Source: Liolophura sinensis (Eukaryota > Mollusca > Polyplacophora > Chitonida > Chitonidae). Taken from it: DNA of 64,000 nt. The DNA lies in assembly GCF_032854445.1 (NCBI RefSeq), contig NC_088307.1, forward strand, positions 5,902,017 through 5,966,016, given 5' to 3'. Under the pieces are notes generated by a model. It was not told where the DNA came from. It was given only the letters and a program-made list of their open reading frames with translations, and ran no database searches. Made by a program: the position numbers and the translations under genes. Positions 55,401 through 64,000 of this stretch are shown in pieces. The first letter of the stretch is position 1. Each line of letters begins with the position of its first letter.

Positions 55401-56526
55401 CACTGGCCTTCTCAGCAGAGAGTGAGCCAGCGTGAGCTGGACTTACAGCGTAGTAGTCCTTGTTCTTCAATGCCGTAGACATATTTATATATTCGCCATA
55501 AAACATGGCCGACATTGGTTCATCTTGTTTGGCTTGTAAGTTTAAATGGCTGTATTACTGTTAAAAGATGTTTTATCGATGCTGGCTATGAGATAACTAC
55601 AGTTTGGTTAACTCGGGGGATCAGTGCATGCCAGATGTAAGATAGGGATCGAGCTGTTATTTTTATTGTACTTGTAAAAGTTTATATGAAGGAAGCTGAG
55701 TGTTACGTAAAACATTCCAGCTTAGCTTTGGGCTAGTGTACTCGGACTAGATTTGAACAGGTTAGAATGTTTCTGGTCCGAGATTGCTCGGACGTTGATT
55801 TGAAGCCATCCAAGGCCATCCTGATGCAGTTGTTCTGGAAGTGGGTCACGGCGTACGAGACAAAAATTATCTATCAAATATGTCTTCACAGCCTTAAGTT
55901 TGCAGACACTTATGTTCCTTTATGTATCCTTTCGTTTGTTGATTTATCGTAAGAACAATGTCGATCTGTTATTCCCTAGGTCCGAGATTCCTTGATGATG
56001 CTCAAAGCGAACCGCTGTACTGACAGCCTCGACGTTATTTAACCGGGGTATGTAACTACATCAAGTTTTTAAATGCAGCACGCTCTGACGTTGTTTTGGG
56101 GCCAACTAAATGTTGCCATTCCTAATGTCAGAGCAATTTCTGTCTGGAATGTTTCTCACTGTAATTATTCCAAAATTCTAACACATTTGTAGGAGTTTGA
56201 CACTGAAAGTGAGATAACCACAGGAGAGCCAACCCAATACTTAGCGATATGATAACTGCAACTTTAGATTCTTGTCCACGTACTAGTAACTCATAACAAA
56301 TCAATAAAGAAATTGGGTACTGGTGTTACTGGATGTCCAGTTTCCGCAACACACTTTGACGTTTAGTGATAGCGTTTATTTAGTATGCCAATTCGTAAAA
56401 CAAGAAAGAAGTGTATAAATAATTACAATTCTTTTTAAGTTCATCCAGGAAAGTCTCGTCCACGTAATTGTCTGGAACTCCTTGATTTTCATACAAAACC
56501 TTTCGCCACTTTGTTCTGGTCGCCAT
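49348..56526 (-). CDS. PIGC: PIG-C, GPI-GlcNAc transferase subunit (7 coding exons)
   Basis: PIG-C is a multi-pass ER membrane subunit of the complex that adds GlcNAc to phosphatidylinositol, the first step of GPI-anchor synthesis. Exons, all with GT-AG borders and matching phases: 56427-56526, 55135-55204, 54293-54447, 52649-52817, 51269-51416, 50745-50908 and 49348-49393, together 852 nt or 283 aa. Key matches to the family as I know it: [105 protein letters not shown] and the end [14 protein letters not shown]. Human PIG-C is about 297 aa with, as I recall, an intronless coding region. The exons sit among SINEs. It looks intact and diverges from CFAP157. Confidence 0.93.
50042..50278 (-). 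repeat. SINE family 1 copy in PIGC intron 6
   Basis: Minus-strand copy ending in the (AAAT)n tail at 50042, with GGTCTGCCAGCAACGTGCAG and the tRNA-like head degraded. Confidence 0.75.
51460..51737 (-). repeat. SINE family 1, full-length copy in PIGC intron 4
   Basis: Read on the minus strand: tRNA-like head GGCCTCCGTGGCTCAGTTGG (A box), GTGAGTTCAATTCCAGCTC (B box), a body with GGAAGGTCTGCCAGCAACCT, and the tail GGCGTAAAACACCAATCAAA with ATAAATAAA repeats. Other copies: 52098-52200 (minus, also in intron 4), 55280-55450 (minus, intron 1 side) and 63605-63785 (plus). A Pol III-transcribed, tRNA-derived SINE of mollusc type. Confidence 0.85.
52360..52426. repeat. (AAACA)n simple repeat
   Basis: A-rich run of AAACA/AAAACA units in PIGC intron 4. 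Confidence 0.9.
55280..55450 (-). repeat. SINE family 1 copy in PIGC intron 1
   Basis: Tail (TTTA)n at 55285-55302, body with GAGGGCCAGCGTTATGGCGG; the head is lost. Confidence 0.7.
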
Positions 56527-56863
56527 GTTCAGGTCATGTGACCTGATTTGTATTTTGTTTTAAATTATAGATACTGTCGTTGTTTCTTTTTTGTAAAAGC
56601 ACCAATTTATGGATGCATTACGTAAAGTAGAACTTATTTCAATGTTCAGTTTTTATTATCTTTTCAATTAAACGTTCGTTGCTATGACAATGACGACCAC
56701 GGAGCACAACAATATGGCGGACCAAAACATCTGAGTTGAGACGACAGGACTGCGACAGTGTCTTCATCATATACATCAGGTTTAAACAACAAGAGCGTTT
56801 GTTTCTTTACTGGAGAATAGCAGACCTGTCCTGATTTCCAGGCTTGTGTAAGAACACCTGACT
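56527..56863. promoter_or_regulatory. Probable shared promoter of PIGC and CFAP157
   Basis: Only 337 bp separate the PIGC ATG (minus) from the CFAP157 ATG (plus). AATATGGCGGACC at 56711-56723 and the PIGC start itself (GAACATGGCGACC on the minus strand) resemble YY1 sites near transcription starts. No TATA box is obvious on either strand. Promoter function is inferred from head-to-head spacing. Confidence 0.5.
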
Positions 56864-59800
56864 ATGCCGCCTAAAAAGAAAAAGAGTGGAAAAAAGAAGA
56901 AGAGTGGGAAGAAATCTGCGAGGCCATCCGCCTCAAAACCAACGTCGGACACGCTGAACGAACTCAGCAGGGAATACTTCTTGATTCAGATTAGAGACTT
57001 GGAGCAACGTTTGGCTAGGTTGGTTGTATTTTTGGCTCAGTTGTCACTTTGTCAACACTCTCTATGATTTAGTACGTGTGTATAGATCACGAAGTGCATG
57101 TTGTTAGTCCTAGTAGTGCTGTTTAATCCTTCAGCAGATGGGCTTGGTTTGTTTTTGGCTTTCCAGCACAGTGGGGCAAAATCAATGCATTTTAACATGG
57201 ACATGTATATATACATAACCCCAAAAGATTCCAACTCCTTTTCTTGTATATGCCTAGCGTTGTTTTCTGTCTAGACGCTTACAGTGTTAATTTCATACTC
57301 AACAAAGGTACAGGCTGATTGTCTGTTATCGCACAAGTCTCGCGGTAATTAAAGACACCAGCCTAAAGACCTGCTTTCCACACCCACCGCACTGCCACAC
57401 CACCATACGTTCCTACTCAATTTAGAATAGATTTATTTTAGCCATGAAAGTTTCTTCGATATACGCTCCTTGGCGAATTTCGCCATATTTCCACTGCTCC
57501 ATTATGAAGCAGGAGATGTGCATATTTGCTCAACATGATGGTGGTTGCCGAAGAGCTTATACCGTGGAAGCTTTCATGGCTGTAATAAATCTATTCTAAC
57601 CTGAGTAGGGACGGGTGGGGATGGTGGCGTTGGCGGTGTTTGCGGAAAGCTGGTCTTTAGATTGGTGTCTTTTATTTCCACTAGACTTGTTAGATAACAA
57701 TGACAATGGGCCTGGATCTTCGTTGAGTATAAAATTAACATTGTAAACATCAAGGCTCCAATGACGCTAGGCCAGTATAGGAAAATGAGTTGGAGTCTTT
57801 CCAAGCTAGTATATACAGTAATATCATCCATAATCAATGAATTTTATTACCTTAAATATTTATTTGAGAGGATTTGCAATCTGGGTCATGCAGGTAATTA
57901 AAGTCATATATTTTGTGGATAATGTTCATTTTTGTATATACCTGCCCTTGTTAAAAGGCAGTGATTAATCCTACTGTTCTGTAAAGTGACGAGATCAAGT
58001 TACAAAGTGAAGTCACATCATAACTTGAAACCACTGTATTCTAGCTCTTTTTTCGGCACACTGACTGGCTCACAAAAGGTAAAACTATGGACTCGTGTGT
58101 TATGTGTCACTAACCAGCTTCCCAGATATTCATTGCGAAAAACAGATTCTTCAGTGAACTGACATTATATCCTCTGTCAAGAGACCAACCAGGAATTTAC
58201 TTAAACCTCCTCTTTGCTGATTGTAGAGTTGGGAAACTGATTTGATTTACCAAGAGAAACCTTTACAAATGAAGTAATGTATCAGAAACAAGATGAGAAA
58301 CATGATGCCTTAACTGCTTTTGCACCTTAAACCTTAGCCGGCGTCAGTAAAGCATGTCTTCCTAATCCATAATTGTTTCAAGGCTGGATGAGGTGAAATA
58401 CATGAGTATTATCAAAAACACATGGTACTTGAAATTTAAGAGTGTTATAGTGATAGAATTTTGAGAAACTCTGAGCTCCTGATCAAAAAGTTGGAAAGGG
58501 GTATTAAAAACTGAGTTGCAATGAACTCAAACTCTGTATTGAACAACAGATATGCATAAAAGAATTTGTCGTGTAATAAATATACTGGGGTATTATGATG
58601 TTACTTTATTGTGATTTAAATTTTTAGGCAGTCCATGGAAAGTCATATATTTTTACCCGTTTAATCTATTATTATGTGGTGAATAGAGATATATGTTGTT
58701 GTATTATGGAAGTTAAGCAGCCTAGTATCTTAATTTACATTGTGTAACACTTGTGTTGACAGATATCAAAAGCGGTGTGACGAATTGCTGGTTAAAAATG
58801 GACAATTCCAGGACAAGTTTGATCAAATGGCATCAGACAAGAAAGAAATTGTTTCTTTCTGGAAAAAACAAGTGGAACAAAGAAGTAAGCTTCTGTTTCA
58901 TTGTTGCTCTGTCAAAAGAACAGATGGCGATTCTGCTGTTGTGGATTGTTTATAATTACATAGACATACATAATTAAAAACAAGTGCAAGCTAATACATG
59001 CACTTAATATATGTATCCACTACACACATAGTATAAATGTAATGAGCGCTCTCTGAATCTGGTTTTGAAATATGTATACATCTACATTTAATCAAATATT
59101 ATCATGTAAGTGAAGATTTTGTACACAAAGAGGAGCAGATGGTTTTAATTGTTGTACATGTATATACATAACTATTGTGTAGCCCACCGTGTAATGATGA
59201 TAGAACAGAGACTATTCAGAAGATCAAACGGGTCTTCTGCTATAAGTCTAATATCCTCTAAGGTTGATGTCTCAGCTTCAAATTCAGCTCTGGCTTGGTT
59301 AGTGCAAGTCGAAAGATTTGTCTGGTGTCTAGTAAGGTGGGTGGTTTTCCCATGGCTGTGCCCACCTGCATTCACATCAGAAAGTGACTGCAGCCATATT
59401 ACCAACACTTGTTAAGTGTGTTGTAAACATCAGCCAGACAGACAAGTGAATAAATATGACTTTTTTAAGCAGTTCTTCAGTTTATGATGGTGTGCCTAAC
59501 TCACTACACCCTTTGTGATGGAAAGATTGATTATTGCTTGCAGCGGATGAGATTGCCACTTTAAACGACAGGCTGATTGGCCTTCATCAGGCCAAAGATG
59601 CAGAGAAGGAACAGTATGAGTCTGCACTAAGGCAACTCCGCACAGAATTTCAAGAGACTAAAGATACTTTAACGTCAGAGAACATGATTCTGGGTAATAC
59701 AAATTCGTCATTTCTAGTCTTTAGTGTTTGTAGTACTTGTAGATTGAATGTTGTCATAGCTTTTTAAAATATACCAAAGGGTTATGTCCAGAGTTTTTTT

Positions 59801-62800
59801 ATTGAATCTATGTTTGATTTTTGAGAAAAAAAAATTAACCATTAAGGCAATAGACCTTAAAGGCTGAAACGAAACAAGGAAAAACATAAAACTTGTATTC
59901 ACAAGAATGATTTTGTAAAAAGGAGGTCAATATCAGGATACAAATAGTATCAAAAGTTTCATTTGGTTCTTTAAATTTTGCTTATGTGGTTTTTTGGATA
60001 GTTCTTTTGACGAACACAATAAGACCCTCTATAAGCGTCTGTCAGATATTCATCTTTCAAGATTTTAGCTGCTCTATAAGTTGTTTATTGTTTTGACCTC
60101 TGTAGAACATATTCGCATAATTATTCTTTAAGATTTTATCTTCTCTATAAGTTGTTTATTGCCCTGTTTTAGTTTTTTTTTTTTTTTTATTCTGTTATTT
60201 TTTTGGTTACATGTACTGTTGATAAAGTTGTTTCTCTTCTCATCTTAGGAGGTAAACTCTCCTCACTGGAAGAGTTCAAAGTACAGAAAGAAGATTTAAT
60301 GGCTAAGTTTGCTGATTTGGAGGCTCAGCTGTTTCAGAAAGAACAAGACCATAAAGATGTCATCTACAGTTTGGAGAGGAAAGCTGTCATTGATAAAGAC
60401 AGGTAGGTGTCTTCAGGATGATATTGTTTGGGGGTGATGGAGGGGGATTAATCCAAGTAAACACAAAGTACATAATCATGACCTGAAGGACTGTGGAAAA
60501 CTAAATCTGAAAAGAAATAATATCTTTTCGGTTTTTGCCACAAGCAGGGAATATTAATTTGGGTTTGTCCATCTGTCACACATTAGATTCTGTGCAATAA
60601 CTGCTCCATAGACCGCCCTGTTTTGATAAAATTTTGTGTGGAAGTTTATTTGTGGAATGACAGATCAAGTTGGAAAACCAGTTGTGTGGTTTTAATTATT
60701 CATCTGGTGTAATATGTAAAATAGTCTTGAGTTTTCTATCGAATATCGAGTGACTGGTAAAGGATTCTTATCTTTTATTTTATTCTTTTTATTAGTGTGA
60801 TCACATGCAAATTTTAAAGATTAGGGTATTCTTTCCCTTTACCATGCAATTTGTGATAAAATGAAGAGTCAAAACAGTAATAGATAAATTCTTTTAAATT
60901 TAAATTTTATTTAAATTCTGTTACTTTCAGGTTAAAAAAAGAGATGGTTTTACGAGTGAACCAGGTAGCGGCAGAGTTTCGAAAGGTGTCAAACAAACAA
61001 ATGGCAGACACAACAAAGAGAACCATCCGTGAGAATGTCTCCATTAATGCACAGCTAGCCAAAATGTCGGACAAAACAATGGAGCTGATACAGGAGAACG
61101 ATGAGATCAAGCAGAAGGAGAAGAAACAGAAGCAGCAGGTGGAGCTTTTAGAAGCCAATGAAAAGGAACTGGCCAAGAAAAATCACAGTAATCAGAAGGT
61201 TTGTTCTTGTCATGTTTCAGAGACTGTGGGGTGTGTGGCATTTTTGTGTTTATACCACAGTGAAGGACCACATAGTCAAGTGGTGTCATAGACCAAGTGC
61301 AGTACAGCATGTACTGTGTGGTGGAGAACTCACACAGTGTGGTGGAGAACTCACACAGTGCTGTATGGCCATTGGCACCCAATACCAGACAACACCAGAC
61401 CAAATGTATACATGCATCGATAAAGTATCTCACATAAAGTTTAAAAGCATACTTTTTTTATTTTTATGGTGTTGCATAACCCTGATATGGTAGTTCAAAG
61501 GAAGCAGATTCACTCACATTGGAATATTGAAGGACTGCTATGTTATTAGTTTTAACAAATCAGGCACACATTATTTCTGTAACCCAATCTAAATGCAGCT
61601 GTTTCCGCTTACATCATCCAAACTCTGTTTTGCCTTTTAACCGCATGTGCATGGGGTACAGGTGACGTGACATCATGATTCTGGTTGCTCTTATACAATG
61701 GTGTATTGAATCCATGGGCTGATGAGAAATCCATATTCAAGGTCAATTTATACAGTTATGCCAGATATCAGACTGGCGGTTTAGGTCTGTTCGCACCCTG
61801 CTATTATTATTATTAATTTGTCTTTTCTTTTACAGCAGTGTTAACGTAAATGTTAACTGTGCTACCTGAAAGTGTGCAGCCTGTATGAACTCAAGTTTTA
61901 CGTACATGTAAAGCACAAATCCATGAGGGGGATGCTCCATTGTTGATACCCAGAAAAGATTTTAATACGCAGTCTTTTGTCTATTGTGAACAGTGCTGAC
62001 GTAAATATTGTATTTTAAAGGGACATATCCCCTCAAAATTTTTTTTTGTGTTAGTTCAGCTAAATACACATATGAGTTACATTTGACTCCTCACTAAAAG
62101 CAACCACAATGATTCCCACAATGCAATGTTTGCCCATGTATCACACATGTAAACAATATGACAGATTGAAAGGGAATTTTAAGTGTAGTAAACCAAATAC
62201 TATCTTCCTTTCTGTTGATAATATAAAGTATTCGTAATTCCCAACGATCTGTACGGAAGAACTGAAGATCACAGCAGAGAGAAAACGACAAATTCACCTG
62301 TTGTGACTCACTGAGAATCATTCTGGTTGACTTCCCTGCACGTTTCAGATTATAAGGATGTTGACAGAGAAATGTAGGAACCAGGAGGAGATGATAATGG
62401 AGTATGAGTCAAGAGAGGAAGAATTTGAGGAGCTGGAGAAAGCGTGCCGAACATACAGAGCTCAGGAGGAGAGTCACAAGTAAGTCTGGTCAAACTGTTA
62501 CCTCCTCTTGAGATTAGGGGTTCAAATCCAGTCCTGGGCTTACAATATATACTCAGTCCAAAAAGTTGCAGTGCAGCAAAGTTTGTGGAATTTTTATTGT
62601 TCCTGTCCATTGACGACGTGGGAACTTAGTCAGGAGAAATAGATGTTTGACAGCTTTCAACTTCTTGGCTAGGCTCTGGCCTGGTTTCGTCTGACTACAT
62701 GCCTAACCTTGCCTATGGCCTGGTTTCCTCTGGACTTTTGTTTAACTAGGTTTCATTCTGGACTTGGCTGCGGCCTGATTTGCTCTGGGTTTGGCTCTGG

Positions 62801-63292
62801 CCTGGTTTCCTCTGGGCTTGGATGTGGCCTGATTTGCTCTGGGCTTGGCTCTGGCCTGGTTTCCTCTGGGCTTAGATGTGGCCTGATTTCCTCTGGACTT
62901 GGCTCTAATCTGGTTTCCTGTGGTCTTTTTCCTACCTGGGTTACATCTGGGCTTTTACCTACCAGGTTTCCCCTGGGCTTGATTCTGGTCTGGTTTCCTC
63001 AGGATTTTGCTCTCACCTTATTTTCTTCACCAGTGATTCTCCCCATTGAGTAATGTATAAGTCTAGAATGATTATACATATATAAATATAGAAAATAAAC
63101 AAACTGTAAATGAATCCATTGTTATGTTTCTAATGTTTCAGCCAGGAGATGGAAGCGTTGACGCGCGATCAGGAGCTACTGCAGCAGAATGTCATGGAGA
63201 TTCAGTCCTGCCTGGAAGCAGCCAAAAAGGACAAGTTGAGGCTGGAGAAGGTGTTGACAGACACAGCCATGGCCTTAAGACTGGCTCTCAGG
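56864..63292 (+). CDS. CFAP157: CFAP157, cilia/flagella-associated coiled-coil protein, 5' seven exons
   Basis: CFAP157 is a coiled-coil basal-body/axoneme protein needed for sperm flagella in mouse. Exons with GT-AG borders and consistent phases: 56864-57018, 58763-58884, 59544-59693, 60249-60402, 60931-61198, 62349-62479 and 63142-63292, about 377 codons; the rest lies beyond the window. A Lys-rich start (MPPKKKKSGKKKKSGKK) precedes SREYFLIQIRDLEQRLAR, YQKRCDELLVKNGQFQDKF, DEIATLNDRLIGLHQAKDAE, EFQETKDTLTSENMILGGKL, LERKAVIDKDRLKKEM and QKIIRMLTEKC. These align in order with the human protein as I remember it ([38 protein letters not shown]). Long heptad-rich coiled coil throughout; no damage seen. 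Confidence 0.92.
57307..57720. mobile_element. Foldback/MITE element in CFAP157 intron 1
   Basis: Long imperfect inverted repeats of about 145 bp (57307-57455 and 57575-57720). The best part is TTAGAATAGATTTATT..AGCCATGAAAG on both arms, then CCTACTCA, and outer GACACCA.CCTAAAGACC.GC. The central loop is about 120 bp. Non-coding. Confidence 0.8.
62672..62960 (+). repeat. 27-bp minisatellite in CFAP157 intron 6
   Basis: Alternating units GGCTTGGCTCTGGCCTGG and GGCTTGGATGTGGCCTGA with TTTCCTCTG give a 54-bp higher-order period. The 9-codon unit leaves an open frame of Gly/Ser/Leu repeats that is not supported as coding, because it is intronic. Confidence 0.85.
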
Positions 63293-63604
63293 GTGAGAAT
63301 GACTTGCCAGTCAGGGGTCAAATTTAAGGAGAAGCTTCTTGCACAGGTTGCACCTAGATGTACAAAGCAGGCGCACAGGAAAGAATTTATAACCACTAAA
63401 TTGAATTCAGAGACATATTTAATAAACTAGTATAAAGCGTCACCAGGAATCAGATTCGATGGCTGTCAATTCTTAAACTGATGAAATGATGGTTTCTAAC
63501 CCTACTTATGATGAACCCACATTATGGGTTGTATTTTGGTATAATTAAGTCCAGCTGTCAGTCTGTCTGTCCACCTGCATCATTTAGAAGTATAGAATTC
63601 GCTG

Positions 63605-63785
63605 AAGGCCTCGGTGGCAGAAAGTTAGCACTCCAGAGAGGCGCAATGACCCAGGAGCCTCTCACCAATATGGTCACTGTGAGTTCAAGCCCAGCTGATG
63701 TTGGCTTTATTTGGTTTCCTCCACCCAAATTGCTGGCCGCCACCATATGAGTAAAATATTCTTGAGTACGCCAATTACATAAATA
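63605..63785 (+). repeat. SINE family 1 copy after CFAP157 exon 7
   Basis: GGCCTCGGTGGC head, GAGCCTCTCACCAATATGGT, GTGAGTTCAAGCCCAGC B-box-like part, and the tail GTAAAATATTCTTGAGTACG. Intronic. Confidence 0.75.
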
Positions 63786-64000
63786 AATTTGTTCTCTTTT
63801 TGTCTACCACCAGAGCACAAACCTGTTGAAAATATGTGTCACTAAAGATGCAAGCTTCATAAAACTGTGCACATTGTTTTTCAACACCTCATAGTTCTGT
63901 CAGAATGTTTCAAAATATTGCTTGCAGAGGTGGTTGAAAAATCAAAAAATCAAAAAATGGAATAAATATAAAACACCACCATTTCATTTTGTTCGATCTT

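Noticed and set aside
62709-63053. Gly/Ser/Leu repeat ORF
   Set aside because: It is a 27-bp minisatellite inside a CFAP157 intron whose flanking exons splice cleanly around it.

Overview
The window looks like animal nuclear DNA, most likely from a mollusc. It has intron-rich host genes and tRNA-headed SINEs of types I know as common in mollusc genomes. It also has Tc1, hAT, MITE and LINE remnants and a capsid-bearing Polinton (Maverick). There is no bacterial gene organisation.

Layout. (1) 1-18203: most of a Polinton-like element whose left end lies outside the window. A compact minus-strand block runs from integrase through a membrane protein, packaging ATPase, core protein, PY-motif protein, minor capsid and a small basic protein to the major capsid, which is cut by the window edge. 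A shared upstream region separates this block from a plus-strand RING gene. To the right lie a zinc-finger fragment, a broken protein-primed type-B DNA polymerase, a second RING-gene cluster and a terminal-type repeat ending at 18203. A Tc1 transposon sits inside the second RING unit. (2) 18204-21335: a dispersed repeat, a decayed intronless gene of unknown family, and a 12-bp tandem array. (3) 21337-25035: an apparently intact hAT transposon with an 858-aa transposase, inserted in that array. (4) 25036-44500: repeat-rich DNA with no intact host gene, including two opposed copies of a decayed LINE compound, SINEs, MITEs and several minisatellites. (5) 44546-45490: a full-length rhodopsin-type GPCR frame carrying four in-frame stops. 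(6) 49348-56526, minus: PIGC, a GPI-anchor synthesis subunit, rebuilt here as seven coding exons. (7) 56864-63292 and beyond, plus: CFAP157, a ciliary coiled-coil protein, with seven exons visible.

PIGC and CFAP157 start head to head 337 bp apart and probably share a promoter. In the Polinton, the first RING gene is followed by a canonical histone-mRNA 3' stem-loop with a purine-rich downstream element. The upstream region shared with integrase carries E2F-like, CCAAT and CRE motifs. Together these suggest expression tied to host S phase, which I regard as the most interesting signal here. All homology calls come from recognition of motifs; no database search was run.
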